A stretch of 64,000 bases of DNA, taken from positions 2,791,001 to 2,855,000 of the forward strand of contig NZ_FWWU01000009.1 in NCBI RefSeq assembly GCF_900176165.1. The letters run 5' to 3'. Position 1 is the stretch's first letter, and each line of letters opens with the position of its first letter. The notes under the pieces are model-generated. The model saw only the letters and a program-made list of their open reading frames with translations. It was not told the DNA's origin and did not search any database. The position numbers and the translations under genes are program-made. Below are positions 32,317 through 47,856 of the stretch, one piece after another. The DNA is from Deinococcus hopiensis KR-140 (GTDB taxonomy: Bacteria > Deinococcota > Deinococci > Deinococcales > Deinococcaceae).

Positions 32317-33338
32317 CAGTCGAACCTCACGCGCGGGTCCACGACCCCGTAGAGAATGTCAGTCAGGGTGCTGACCACAACCACGATCAGGGCCGAGAGC
32401 AGCGCGAAGCCGAGGACGGCAGACACGTCGAGCTGCAAGGCCGACTGCACCACCCATTGCCCGATCCCCGGGTAGGCGAAGATGGTTTCGGTAATCACCG
32501 AACCGCTCAGCAGACCGATGATCAGGAAACCGCCCAGCGTGATCACCGACAGCAGGGCGTTTCGCCGCGCGTGCTTGAGGTTCACGGCCTTGTCGGGCAG
32601 GCCCTTGGCCCGGGCGGTCCGCACGTAGTCGCTGGTGAGCGATTCCAGCATGCTGTTGCGCATCACCTTGAGGATGGTGGCGCTGTTGATGATGATCAGG
32701 GTCAGGGCGGGCATGACCATGTGCCGGAACACGTCGAGGGCGACCGCGAACTTCCCGTTGAGCAGGGCGTCAATGCCCAGCATACCGGTGTAGCGCTTGA
32801 TGTCACCCACGCTGAACTGGTTAATGACCTCCAGTTGTCCCGCGCCCGGCAGCCAGCCAAGGTACCCGTACAGCACGGTCAGCAGCACGATACCCAGTAC
32901 GAAGGAAGGCAGGCTGTTGCCCATGACCGCGAAGACGCGCAGAAACTGGTCCAGCAGCCGGTCTTTGTGCAGGGCGCTGAGGGTGCCCAGCCACACCCCA
33001 ATCAGAATGATGGGAATGGCCGTGACCAGGCTCAGCTCGATGGTGTTGGGCAGCCGCTCGCCGATCGTATCCAGCACAGGCTTGCTGCTGGCCTTGGAAA
33101 AGCCCAAGTCGCCCGACAGGGTGCTTTTCAGCCACTTGCCGTATTGCACGGGGAAGGGCTGGTCCAGGCCGCGGTCCCGGATGATGCGGTCCATCTGCGC
33201 GGCCTGCTGCTCGCTACGGATGTAACCGGCGGCCCGCTGTTGCGGCGTGAGCAGCATGGTAAGGCCCACAATCAGGACCGACAGGGCGAGCATGACGAGG
33301 GGAATCTGAATGACGCGGCGGACGATAAAATTGAGCAT
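32316..33338 (-). CDS. Peptide/nickel-type ABC transporter permease, DppB family
   Basis: A 340-residue permease beginning VRRVIQIPLVMLALSVLIVGLTMLL, the usual first helix of DppB, followed by the long periplasmic loop, GDLGFSKASSKPVLDTIGERLPNTIELSLV, and the EAA-type region DYVRTARAKGLPDKAVNLKHARRNAL. Together with DppC it would form the membrane channel. It is 168 bp downstream of the binding protein gene. Confidence 0.92.
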   Translation of the reverse strand: MLNFIVRRVIQIPLVMLALSVLIVGLTMLLTPQQRAAGYIRSEQQAAQMDRIIRDRGLDQPFPVQYGKWLKSTLSGDLGFSKASSKPVLDTIGERLPNTIELSLVTAIPIILIGVWLGTLSALHKDRLLDQFLRVFAVMGNSLPSFVLGIVLLTVLYGYLGWLPGAGQLEVINQFSVGDIKRYTGMLGIDALLNGKFAVALDVFRHMVMPALTLIIINSATILKVMRNSMLESLTSDYVRTARAKGLPDKAVNLKHARRNALLSVITLGGFLIIGLLSGSVITETIFAYPGIGQWVVQSALQLDVSAVLGFALLSALIVVVVSTLTDILYGVVDPRVRFD

Positions 33339-33464
33339 GCGAGACCTCTAGGCAAGTGGATATGTGGCCCTATTGTTCATGAGGGTACCCGACTTGTGAA
33401 GGGGTGCGGACCTTTCTGAGAAACGCAGCGTCTGGAAAGGCGAAGCACCCAAAACACAGATGGG

Positions 33465-33489
33465 CGGGGGGGCCAAGTGCGCCCCCCCG
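33465..33489 (-). terminator. GC hairpin between binding-protein gene and permeases
   Basis: An 8-bp stem (33465-33472 with 33482-33489) with a 9-nt loop lies 17 bp after the binding-protein stop codon. The T-tract beyond it on the minus strand is weak. Such a hairpin often protects the abundant binding-protein mRNA or attenuates downstream permease expression. Confidence 0.5.
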
Positions 33490-33505
33490 TCCTGGGTGGT
33501 CCCGC

Positions 33506-35227
<1,722 letters not shown>

Positions 35228-35424
35228 TGTGCCTCCTGGGCAGGTGATACGCCGCATCAGACAACCTGAGTTGCATAGCGGGCGCATCGTGTGTGGATAG
35301 ACAACCGGCATCATAGCGTAGGCAAAGCGGCGGATGTGAGAATTCCCGGAGAGCGAAAAGGAGTCTGCGCCGCACTTTTCAATACGTTTCATACTGTTTA
35401 TGAGGCTGTCCAGCGTGTTGAGTG

Positions 35425-35431
35425 GCATACT
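35425..35431 (+). promoter_or_regulatory. Leaderless-type -10 box of ddl
   Basis: CATACT at 35426-35431 is followed by 7 bp and the GTG at 35439. No Shine-Dalgarno is present. The spacing places the transcript start at or next to the start codon and decides between the GTG and the upstream open frame. Confidence 0.6.
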
Positions 35432-35437
35432 GCCCCC

Positions 35438-36458
<1,021 letters not shown>

Positions 36459-36523
36459 GGGCAGCGCTCGCCCGTCGGCGGGACCATGGGGGAAGTGTGC
36501 TGCCCCCTACATCTTCATCCTGC

Positions 36524-36548
36524 ATTAACGAGTACATACTCACTTATG
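36524..36548. promoter_or_regulatory. Operator-like palindrome at the tetR start
   Basis: The perfect palindrome GAGTACATACTC lies at 36530-36541, directly ahead of the tetR ATG (36546), within a 25-bp site that runs into the start codon. On the minus strand the site begins ATAAGTGAGT, and the same ten bases recur at 37292-37301 ahead of the efflux operon. Seventeen of 25 positions match between the two sites. Confidence 0.65.
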
Positions 36549-37136
36549 GCCCGCCCCCGCACCATCAGCGACACGCAGATTCTGGCGGCGGCCCGCGAGG
36601 TGTTTTTGGAGCAGGGCTTCTCGGCGACCACGGCGGAGATCGCCCGGCGCGCGGGCATCTCGGAAGGCACGCTGTTCAAGCGCTTTCCCACCAAGGAGGA
36701 CCTGTTTGCCGAAGCCATCGGCCTGAGCGACTTTACCTCCTGGCGCGAGGAACTCTCGGGCCTGGCAGGTCAGGGGGACGTGCGGCGCAACCTGGAACGT
36801 GCGGCCCTGCACTTTCTGGACCACGCGGCGCGGGTGGTGCCCCACCTGATGTTGGTGTTCTCACGCGGGCACGACCCCTCCCACAATCCCCTGCTGGAGA
36901 CGCTCAATCACCCCGTTCAGCAAGACACCCGGGCTGTGGCCGACTACCTGCGCGCCGAGTCGGGGCGCGGACGGCTACGCCCACTCGACGCCGACGTGAC
37001 GGCCCTGCTGCTGATGGGTGCCCTGACCCAGTACGTGCATCTGGAAATGCTGCCCTGTTCCGCGCGGGAGCATATCGACCCAGGACGCTTCGTGCGCGGC
37101 CTGCTGGATGTGGTGTGGCCTGGCCTGGAGCCCTGA
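36546..37136 (+). CDS. TetR-family transcriptional regulator
   Basis: A 196-residue TetR protein. Residues ~7-53 form the helix-turn-helix domain (ILAAAREVFLEQGFSATTAEIARRAGISEGTLFKRFPTKEDLFAEAI). The C-terminal ligand/dimer domain is helical with a hydrophobic tail. The start at 36546 fits family lengths; the open frame upstream does not. It lies directly ahead of an RND efflux operon, the usual arrangement for a local repressor, and both regions have matching operator-like sites. Confidence 0.92.
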   Translation: MARPRTISDTQILAAAREVFLEQGFSATTAEIARRAGISEGTLFKRFPTKEDLFAEAIGLSDFTSWREELSGLAGQGDVRRNLERAALHFLDHAARVVPHLMLVFSRGHDPSHNPLLETLNHPVQQDTRAVADYLRAESGRGRLRPLDADVTALLLMGALTQYVHLEMLPCSAREHIDPGRFVRGLLDVVWPGLEP

Positions 37137-37290
37137 GTGCCCGCGGCCTTCCCCTCCTTTAGGCGGATGCGCGAAGGGGAGGCGCACCCCACACTGTGGG
37201 TGAGATGGGTCGAAAAGTGCCTTTTTCACCAAAGCGTTCTCAAGAAGTCCTCCCGCCACCGCCACAACAGAAACCAGACATGGCGAGAAG

Positions 37291-37315
37291 AATAAGTGAG
37301 TGACGGCTCTCTAAT
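37291..37315. promoter_or_regulatory. Second operator-like site, ahead of the efflux operon
   Basis: Contains ATAAGTGAGT followed after five bases by CTC and by a TAAT end, matching the tetR-proximal site in reverse orientation at 17 of 25 positions. It ends 34 bp before the first TolC start. It is a less perfect palindrome than the first site. Confidence 0.55.
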
Positions 37316-37349
37316 CTTTTTTCCACCCCTGGTGCCCACCGAGGTCTTT

Positions 37350-38822
37350 ATGCGTTCTCCTCCCCTTGTTCTTCTGCTCTCGCTGGCCCTGGCTGGTGGA
37401 AGCGCGCTGGCGCAGACGGAGCTGTCCAGCCCTGCTCCGCTTCCCGCTGCCGCATCGCCGGGCCCCAGCTCAGCGCTATCGCTCGGTCAGGTGCTGACGC
37501 AGCTGCGCGGCTCTCCAGGGTGGCGCAGTGCGGAGTTGCGCTACCGCAGTGCCGAGCTCGCCCTCGCCGCGGCCCAGGCCCGCGCCGGATTCAACCTCTC
37601 CGTTGGGGCCGAGGCGAACGCCGTCAAGCTTCCCGCCGCTTCCGGCGAGACCCAGTTGAGCGCCACCCTCACCGCCCAGGCTTCCATCGCCGTTCTTCCC
37701 TGGTCCCCTCCCCTTGAAGCCGTGCGTCAGGCCCAGCGGTCCCTCCTGCGCGCCGCCGCCGAACGCCGCGCCGCCCAGGCCACGCTCACCCTGAATACCG
37801 TGCAGGCCTACTGGGCCGCGCGGAATGCCCAGGAGGCCCGCCTCCTCGCAGATGCCCAGGCCACCCTCGCCGGACGGCAGCTGCAGGTGGCGCAGGCCCA
37901 GCGGCAGGCCGGCGTGTTGCCCCTCTCCGGCCTGCTCGCCCGCGAGCAGGCGCTGTCCGATGCCCAGGCCCGGCAACGCGAGGCCGGGGGAGACGCAGAC
38001 CTCGCCGCCCGGCAGCTCGTCAACCTGCTGGGCCAACCCGTTTTCCTGCCCACCGATCCCGCCGCCTACGGTGCGCTGCCCACCGAGCCCCAGCTCCCCA
38101 CGGCGGTGGACGCCGTGATCGCCCGCGCGCTGTCCGGACGGGCCGAGGTCACGGGAGCCCAGAACGACCTGCTGGACGCCCAGGCGGGGTTGCAAGCTGC
38201 CCGGCTGGACGCCGGGTTGCCCGAGCTGAACGCCAGCGTGCAGTACGGACAACTGGGTGCGGGGCAAAGTCCCGCGGGCTGGACGGTGGGGGCGAGCCTC
38301 AATGCCAAGACCGGCGTGCTGGCCGGACAGGCGCGGGTGCCCGTCCGGACCCCGGGAGAGCAGCCCACCGGGGTGACCCTGGCCCTGACGGCGAGCGTGC
38401 CGCTGGTGGGGGGAGACAAGCGCGTCTCCGTCCGCAGCGCGGAGGTGGCGGTGCAGGGCACTGAACTGGCCCTGGCCACGGCGCGGCAGAGCGTGGAACT
38501 GGAGGTGCGGCAACGGCAGGCGGACCTGCTGACCGCCCTGGACACGCTCGCGTCGCGCCGCGGAGCCCTGCGGCAGGCCCAGGAAGCGCAGGGGACCGCT
38601 CGCGCCCGTCTGGCGGCTGGACTGGTCACGGCGCTGGACGTGGAGGACGCAAACCTGCAGCTTCGCCAGGCCGCGTTGGGAGAAGAAAACGCCCGCGTCC
38701 AGGCCTTCCTCGCGTCGCTGCGGCTGGCGCAGAGCAGCGCCGAACTCGACCTCACGCTGCTGACTGCCGCTCCGGCAACTCCATCCACCCAAACCGCACC
38801 CACTCCGGAGGCCCGCCCATGA
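37350..38822 (+). CDS. TolC-family outer-membrane efflux protein (first of two)
   Basis: A 490-residue TolC-like protein with a signal peptide (LVLLLSLALAGGSALAQ) and two homologous helical repeats (LSLGQVLTQLRGSPGWRSAELRYRSAELALAAAQARAG; ... VTGAQNDLLDAQAGLQAARLDAGLPELNASVQYG) typical of the alpha-barrel trimer. The Ala/Gln-rich coiled regions match the periplasmic tunnel. It begins the efflux operon; the stop overlaps the next ATG (ATGA). The start at 37350 is followed directly by the signal peptide. Confidence 0.85.
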   Translation: MRSPPLVLLLSLALAGGSALAQTELSSPAPLPAAASPGPSSALSLGQVLTQLRGSPGWRSAELRYRSAELALAAAQARAGFNLSVGAEANAVKLPAASGETQLSATLTAQASIAVLPWSPPLEAVRQAQRSLLRAAAERRAAQATLTLNTVQAYWAARNAQEARLLADAQATLAGRQLQVAQAQRQAGVLPLSGLLAREQALSDAQARQREAGGDADLAARQLVNLLGQPVFLPTDPAAYGALPTEPQLPTAVDAVIARALSGRAEVTGAQNDLLDAQAGLQAARLDAGLPELNASVQYGQLGAGQSPAGWTVGASLNAKTGVLAGQARVPVRTPGEQPTGVTLALTASVPLVGGDKRVSVRSAEVAVQGTELALATARQSVELEVRQRQADLLTALDTLASRRGALRQAQEAQGTARARLAAGLVTALDVEDANLQLRQAALGEENARVQAFLASLRLAQSSAELDLTLLTAAPATPSTQTAPTPEARP

Positions 38823-39856
38823 AACACCTGCCCCTCACCCTTGCCCTGACACTCCTCTCGCCCCTGGCCGCCGCTCAGACCCTCAGCCTGTCGCTGCCCG
38901 ACGCCGTGACCCGCGCCCTGGGCAGTGGGCCCGACGTCACCACCGCCCGCGCCAACCTGCAAAAGGCACAGGCCGCCCTGCGCTCGGCCCGCGCAGACCC
39001 CACCAGCATCATCACGTCGCTGACCCAGGCCGAGCAGGCGGCGGCGGCAGGCGAGGCGACCCTCGCGGGCACCAAGCTGAGCGTGGCGCAAAGCGTGGTG
39101 TCGCAGTACCTGGCGGCCTTTGAGGCTTCGGGGAAAATCAACCTGAATACGGCCCAGGTCAGCCTCGACGAGCGCAACCTGCAGATCGCGCGGGCCCGTC
39201 TGGCCGCCCGCGTCGCCACGGCGCTGGACGTAAGCCGCGCGCAGGCCAGCCTGAACCAGAACCGTCAGGAACTCGCCGACGCCCGCGCGCAGCTGCCGGT
39301 GCTCGAAGCGCAACTCGCCCGAACGCTGGGCGTGAATACGGGGACCGACTTGCGCCTGAGCGCGCCGCCCACCCCGCCCAAACTGAGCGTCACCCTCGCC
39401 GCCCTGCAAACCGGGCTGGAAAAGCGCCTGCCCACGCTGGTGCAGGCCGCCCAGGGCGCGGACCTCGCGGCGCTGCAGGTGAGGCTTGCCGACAACGACT
39501 ACACGCCGGTCCGGACCCTGCAAGACGCCCGGGTGGCGCTGGACAACGCGGGGCGCGACCTCCAGACGGCCCAGCGCGGGGCGCTGACCCAGGTGCGCGA
39601 CGCCTACCGCACGGTGCAAGACGCGCAGGAGCGGGTGGACCTGGCCCGCCAGAGCCTCGCCAACGCGCAGACCACCCTGACCCAGACGCAGGCCAAGCTG
39701 AAGGCGGGGACCGCCGCTGCCGTAGAGGTGCAGCAGGCGCAGGTTCAGGCCCAGCAGGCGGCCTTTGCCCTGACCCAGGCGCAGGACAACCTGTGGCGCT
39801 CGCTGGCGGTCCTGGGCGCGGCCTCGGGCACCGACGTGACCGGACTGGTGAGGTGA
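38819..39856 (+). CDS. TolC-like protein (second of two)
   Basis: A 345-residue secreted coiled protein (signal peptide LPLTLALTLLSPLAAAQ) with TolC-type heptads (VSLDERNLQIARARLAARVATALDVSRAQASLNQNR, and KLKAGTAAAVEVQQAQVQAQQAAFALTQAQ). It is ~150 residues shorter than its neighbour. It may form a mixed or auxiliary channel, or a periplasmic part of the tunnel. It overlaps its neighbours by 4 bp on both sides. Confidence 0.75.
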   Translation: MKHLPLTLALTLLSPLAAAQTLSLSLPDAVTRALGSGPDVTTARANLQKAQAALRSARADPTSIITSLTQAEQAAAAGEATLAGTKLSVAQSVVSQYLAAFEASGKINLNTAQVSLDERNLQIARARLAARVATALDVSRAQASLNQNRQELADARAQLPVLEAQLARTLGVNTGTDLRLSAPPTPPKLSVTLAALQTGLEKRLPTLVQAAQGADLAALQVRLADNDYTPVRTLQDARVALDNAGRDLQTAQRGALTQVRDAYRTVQDAQERVDLARQSLANAQTTLTQTQAKLKAGTAAAVEVQQAQVQAQQAAFALTQAQDNLWRSLAVLGAASGTDVTGLVR

Positions 39857-41162
39857 GTCCATTGACCCGTTTCCCACAGCGGGCCGCGCTGCCCCTCACC
39901 CTGCTGCCCGCGACCCTGCTGTTCCTGACGGGCTGCGCGCCGGGTGGAGGCAAGGCGCAGACCACCAAAACCACCGTCAAGACCACTGGGAATGATCTGG
40001 ACGCGCCACCCCCCAAGACCACCGCCCTCGCCGTGCGGACCCTGACCACCCGCACAGGCAGCCTGAACGTGGTGCGCACCGCCACCGCCACCCTGCAGGC
40101 CGAGCGCGACAGCAACGTGGCGGCGCAGACGGGCGGAACCGTCACGGCGGTGCTGACCCAGGAAGGCAAGCGCGCGGGAGCCGGGCAGGTCGTCGTGCGG
40201 CTGGACGACACCTCGGCCCGGCAGGCCCTGGAAAACGCCCGGTTGCAGGTGCAGCAGGCGCAGATCAGCCTGCAGCAGACGCAGACGAACACGGCGCAGG
40301 GCACCGCCTCGCTGCAGGCCGGCGTCCAGGCCGCCGAGGCGGGACTTGCCAAAGCGCGCCAGGACGCGGCCAGCGCCGAGCAGCTCTACGGCCTCGGGGG
40401 CATCAGTCAGGCGGACCTCAACGCCTCGCGCAGCGCCCTGGCACAGGCGCAGAGCACGCTGGCCCAGGCGCAGAACACCCTCACGCAAAACGGGCGCGGC
40501 GGCCAGAGCAGCAGCGTGGCCCTGCTGCAGGCCCAGCTGAGCACCGCCCAGGCGGGAGTGCGGCAGGCTGAGGAAAATCTGAACCGAACCCAGGTGCGCG
40601 CTCCCTTCGCGGGATTGGTTGCGAGCCTGCCGGTGGAGGTGGGCGAGTTCGTGAATCAGGGTGGCACCGTCTTCCGGCTGGTGGACGAACGGCGGCTGCG
40701 CGCCCGCTTTACCGTGCCGCCCGCCGAGGCGCGGGTGCTGCGGCCCGGGACCAAACTCAACCTGAGTTACGGCGGCGCGAACTACGTGGCGACGGTCGAG
40801 GGCGCGAGCGGCGTGGCGGGGGCGGACCGCCTCGTTCCCGTGGAGGCGCGGGTGGAGGGCGGGGGCCAGCTGCCGGTGGGAGGCACGGCCCAGATTCGCT
40901 ACCGCGCCGCGCTGGGCCGGGGCGTCCTCGTGCCGACGAGCGCGATCAGCGTAGAGGGGGGTGAGAACGCCGTGTATCTGGCCGAGGACGGCGTTGCCCG
41001 GCGCGTAACCGTGCGCGTGGTGGCCGAGTCCGGGGGACAGGTCGCCGTGCAGGGACTGGAAGAGGGCGTGCGGGTGATCTCGCCCGTGCCGCCCAGCCTG
41101 CAGGACGGCGCGGGCATTCGGGCAGGCGCCCAGCTGGGCGAGGGCTCCGGGCAGGCCGCGCC

Positions 41163-41166
<4 letters not shown>
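39853..41166 (+). CDS. Periplasmic adaptor (membrane fusion) lipoprotein of RND efflux
   Basis: A 437-residue HlyD/AcrA-like adaptor. The lipobox LTGC near residue 25 predicts a lipoprotein. A lipoyl half (TATLQAERDSNVAAQTGGTVTAVLTQEGKRA) precedes a long coiled coil (QQAQISLQQTQT...AQAQSTLAQAQ), then the second lipoyl half (VRAPFAGLVASLPVEVGEFVNQGGTVFRLVD) and a beta-barrel and membrane-proximal domain. Start is the GTG at 39853 that overlaps the previous TGA. Confidence 0.92.
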
Positions 41167-44585
<3,419 letters not shown>

Positions 44586-44774
44586 ACCTTCGCCCACCCG
44601 CTGCGCCTGCGCGCTTAAAACATACGTGGAGGCGCAGCTTTTCGTTGGCTATTGGTGCAGCTTTGGCTAAGGCCGCGTCAGGCAAGCAGAACTAAAATGG
44701 CCACCACAGCATCGGGGAGCCGGGCCGCCGTTTGAGGCGTGGACCGGCCCCCAGCGGACGGAGGAGCGAACACG

Positions 44775-45671
44775 ATGGACTGGAAAAACCTGCCCAGCAG
44801 CGGTGGCGGCGTTCAGGACAACCGGGGGGGCGGCGGCCTACCGGGAGGCGGCCTTGCCGTTGGCGGCGGCATTGGCGGCCTGATTATCGCGCTGATCGCC
44901 ATGTTCTTTGGAATCGACCCCAGCTCCATCACGGGTGGAGGCCCGTCGCAACCGACGCAGACCGGCGGACAAACCCAGACCGGGCAGACGCAAACCGGAC
45001 CGGGTCAGACCGGAGGAACACAGGCGGGCGCAGGCGACGAGACCTACGATTTCGTCGACCGCATTCTGGGGAGCACCAACCAGGTCTGGAGCGGCATCTT
45101 TCAGAAGGCGGGGCGCACCTACACGCCGCCCGTGCTGGAGCTGTTCTCCCAGTCCACCCGCAGCGGCTGCGGCAGTGCCACGAGCGCGACCGGCCCCTTC
45201 TACTGCCCGGCGGACCAGAAGGTGTACCTCGACACCTCCTTTTTCAGTCAAATGGACCGGCAGCTCGGCGGCGGGGGCGACTTCGCGTACGCCTACGTGA
45301 TCGCGCACGAGGTCGGGCACCACGTCCAGAACGAGCTTGGCATCGCCGACAAGATCACCCGCGCCCAGCAGCAGGCGAACACCGAGGCCGAGGCCAACCG
45401 CTACAGCGTGGCAATGGAGTTGCAGGCCGACTGCTTCGCGGGCGTGTGGGGCAACCACGTGCAGAGCCTCGCCAAAATCACCCAGGCCGACGTGCAGGAA
45501 GCCGTCAGCACCGCCGAGGCCATCGGGGACGACACCCTGCAACGCCAGTCGCGCGGCCGGGTGGTGCCCGATTCGTTTACCCACGGCAGCAGCCAGCAGC
45601 GCGTCTCGTGGTTCATGCGCGGCTACAAGGGCGGCGATCCCAACACCTGCGACACCTTCAGCCAGCTTTGA
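44775..45671 (+). CDS. YpfJ-type neutral zinc metallopeptidase
   Basis: A 298-residue member of the YpfJ (Zn_peptidase) family. A Gly-rich N-terminus and a membrane anchor (VGGGIGGLIIALIAMFFGI) are followed by a Gln/Thr/Gly-rich linker and the peptidase domain with the zinc motif HEVGHHVQNE near residue 177. Conserved GCGSA and YCPADQKVYLD segments and ELQADCFAGVWG confirm the family. The start at 44775 has GGAGGAG ahead. Physiological substrate unknown. Confidence 0.92.
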   Translation: MDWKNLPSSGGGVQDNRGGGGLPGGGLAVGGGIGGLIIALIAMFFGIDPSSITGGGPSQPTQTGGQTQTGQTQTGPGQTGGTQAGAGDETYDFVDRILGSTNQVWSGIFQKAGRTYTPPVLELFSQSTRSGCGSATSATGPFYCPADQKVYLDTSFFSQMDRQLGGGGDFAYAYVIAHEVGHHVQNELGIADKITRAQQQANTEAEANRYSVAMELQADCFAGVWGNHVQSLAKITQADVQEAVSTAEAIGDDTLQRQSRGRVVPDSFTHGSSQQRVSWFMRGYKGGDPNTCDTFSQL

Positions 45672-45691
45672 GTCCGCCATACTGAGGGGCA

Positions 45692-46420
45692 ATGTCCCCC
45701 TCGCCCACGCGCCCCCCACGCTCCACCGAATGGACCGTCGGGGGCGTTCCCGTGGTTCTCAAACGCAGTGCCCGGCGGCACACGCTGGCCCTGCAGGTGC
45801 GGACAGGTACGGTGACGGTCTTCGCTCCAGCGTCGCTGCCCCTGCGCCAGATTGAGGCTTTCGTCGAGAGCAAGCGGGCCTGGGCCGAGGGCCACCTCTC
45901 CGAGGGGGTAGAGCGCTCGCAGCACGCACGTCCCCTGACGGACGGCTCTCCCCTCCCCTTCATGGGCGAGACACTGACGCTGCGGTTGGTTCCCGGCCTC
46001 ACCGCTCCAGAGCGGCAGGGAGGTGACGTCCGGGTGGCGCCGGGAACGTCCCGGGAACTCCGCGCCCAGGTGGAGACCTGGTACGGGGAAGCGGGCCTAC
46101 CCGCGCTGCGGGCCCTGGTCGAGGCCTACGCGCAGGCGCTCGGCGCAGGGGACCGGCTGCGCCAGGTTCGGCTCAGCCGTGCCCGGAGCCGCTGGGGCAG
46201 TTGCACGGCGCGGGGTGACATCCGGGTGCACTGGGCCCTGTGCCGCGCACCCCGCGAGGTGGCCGCCTACGTCGCGCTGCACGAGGCGGCCCATCTCCTC
46301 GAACTCAACCATTCGCCCCGTTACTGGACGCACGTCGAGCGCCTGATGCCAGATCACCGGCAGTGGCGGACCTGGCTGCGCACCAACGGGTGGACCCTGG
46401 CAGAAACCCCACCATCCTAA
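45692..46420 (+). CDS. YgjP/DUF45-family metal-dependent hydrolase
   Basis: A 242-residue YgjP-like protein. The N-terminal part starts with VGGVPVVLKRSARRHTLALQV, followed by RSRWGSCTARGDIRVHW and the zinc site HEAAHLLELNHSPRYW near residue 196. Related proteins are SprT/WLM-type metallohydrolases. CATACT lies 8 bp before the ATG. Confidence 0.9.
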   Translation: MSPSPTRPPRSTEWTVGGVPVVLKRSARRHTLALQVRTGTVTVFAPASLPLRQIEAFVESKRAWAEGHLSEGVERSQHARPLTDGSPLPFMGETLTLRLVPGLTAPERQGGDVRVAPGTSRELRAQVETWYGEAGLPALRALVEAYAQALGAGDRLRQVRLSRARSRWGSCTARGDIRVHWALCRAPREVAAYVALHEAAHLLELNHSPRYWTHVERLMPDHRQWRTWLRTNGWTLAETPPS

Positions 46421-46423
46421 AAA

Positions 46424-46452
46424 CGAAAGACCACCTTGTTGGGGGTCTTTCG
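46424..46452 (+). terminator. Terminator hairpin after the YgjP gene
   Basis: A 9-bp inverted repeat CGAAAGACC (46424-46432) with GGTCTTTCG (46444-46452), immediately after the stop codon, followed by TCT. It closes the high-GC gene run before the AT-rich island begins. Confidence 0.65.
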
Positions 46453-46913
46453 TCTGCCGTTGCCGCTGTCTATGCTGAACGTGGCTTTTTTCTCATATCG
46501 CCGGCATGAGGTGGGAAGGGGAAGCCCCGGGGACCTGGGTTCTGCGTGAAATTGGGCTCGGGCATTCCCGGTAGGTCAGGGTTGACGGGGGGATCCACCA
46601 GTGGTCCGGCGTCGTTTCGTCCCGGCATCGGGTCCAGTTATGGCGCACTCCCTGGGGCAGAGGTAGTGTTGCTACTCAACATGGGAAAAGAGAGAAATTG
46701 GTTACATATAGAATTTGGGCAAGTCCCAATTTTACACCACAAGAAAAAAAGAATTAAGAATTCTTATTATACAGCTCATGACTGTTTATAAAACTGGCCA
46801 GATTGCAACGACGAGGAGCCACAAGGCAGCTCGAATGATATCAAATGGGAAGACTGCAAGCCCACCATCAACGCTCGCCTCTCCATCTTCTTAAACGCCA
46901 AGGAGGAATCAAC
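46453..46913. other. Non-coding leader of the AT-rich island
   Basis: The base composition changes here from GC-rich (to about 46640) to AT-rich. It contains a palindrome AAGAATTCTT (46756-46765) followed by TTATTATAC, a possible -10. An open frame at 46546-46791 has no homology and no good ribosome-binding site, so I treat it as chance. No RNA gene is recognised. Confidence 0.4.
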
Positions 46914-47474
46914 TTGCCCATGACCGCCGAAAGAAGTGCCAACACTCTTATACATGGATTTAGAAGTTCGGGATTTACCCTTCTCGAGCTCTTAATTGTA
47001 ATTGCTGTAATTGCAATTCTTGCTTCAGTGGGTTTCTTTAGCTATGCAAATTTTAAAAACCCGGCCCGAGATGCTTCTCAAGTGGTTTACGGCATACTCT
47101 CAGGCACACGTAGTGAGTCTACATCGAATACCGTGTCACAAAGATTGCTACTGGGCAGCAGTGGGAACTTATTAATACAGCAGGCGAAGAATTGCTCCAC
47201 GGCTTCACCTTCATCCTGGACGAATATAAAAACAATTTCTTATGGCGAATTAACTGGAGGAACAGTACCTAGTACATTTGTAATAAGTACTCCCACTACA
47301 GCGCCCGATGCTTCTTTGCCCGCTAACTACAAACTTGTCGTTTGCTTCAACTCCAGAGGCCTTGCATATATCCCATCAGATGCAACCGTAGGCTCCGTTA
47401 GAGTGTCAGATGGCAAGCATTCTTACGTCGTTGAAGTTGCCCTGGGTGGCGCAGTGAGGGTATATGGAATATAA
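46914..47474 (+). CDS. Prepilin-like protein, PilA1/GspH position
   Basis: A 186-residue type IV prepilin-like protein. The leader ends SSG and is followed by FTLLELLIVIAVIAILASVGFFSYANF, the class III signal with glutamate at position 5. The rest is a globular domain with two cysteines (KNCSTA and VVCFNS) likely to pair. I choose TTG at 46914: AGGAGG lies 7 bp before it, whereas the ATG at 46920 would be 13 bp away. It starts the four-gene minor-pilin cluster. Confidence 0.85.
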   Translation: MPMTAERSANTLIHGFRSSGFTLLELLIVIAVIAILASVGFFSYANFKNPARDASQVVYGILSGTRSESTSNTVSQRLLLGSSGNLLIQQAKNCSTASPSSWTNIKTISYGELTGGTVPSTFVISTPTTAPDASLPANYKLVVCFNSRGLAYIPSDATVGSVRVSDGKHSYVVEVALGGAVRVYGI

Positions 47475-47856
47475 TTTGAACAAGTCTTCGGGTTTTACTC
47501 TTATTGAAGTTCTAGTGGCGATGTCGGTCCTTAGTGTTGTAATGGCAGTCTTAGTATCAAATCTTCTTGCCAACGCTTCTCTCAACAGAAATGTCGAACT
47601 TAAAAATGATGCCGTAAGATTATCAGAAAAATATATGGAGGATTATAGAAGGCAGGGAGGGTATGGAGCACTAAGGACAAGCAGTAGCAGTTCCGTTGTT
47701 GTTAATAACTACACGCTCACAGTAAACTCCACATTCTGTCCCTCGGATATGCCATCAGATCTGCAGTGCGACTCCAATTCCGTCTACATTAGACTTGAGG
47801 TTAAGTATGGAAGCAAACTCCTACAGAAGACAGAAACCTTCTTTACTTCCCTGTAG
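47464..47856 (+). CDS. Prepilin-like protein, PilA2/PilV position
   Basis: A 130-residue prepilin with a short leader (MEYNLNKSSG) and FTLIEVLVAMSVLSVVMAVLVSNLLANA. The globular part contains a likely disulphide pair (TFCPSDMPSDLQC). It resembles PilV/GspI. Its ATG lies within the end of the preceding gene (11-bp overlap), so translation is probably coupled. Confidence 0.85.
   Translation: MEYNLNKSSGFTLIEVLVAMSVLSVVMAVLVSNLLANASLNRNVELKNDAVRLSEKYMEDYRRQGGYGALRTSSSSSVVVNNYTLTVNSTFCPSDMPSDLQCDSNSVYIRLEVKYGSKLLQKTETFFTSL

Noticed and set aside
46546..46791. 81-codon ORF ahead of the pilin cluster
   Set aside because: No Shine-Dalgarno or -10 box, no motif, and its composition changes midway with the GC border.
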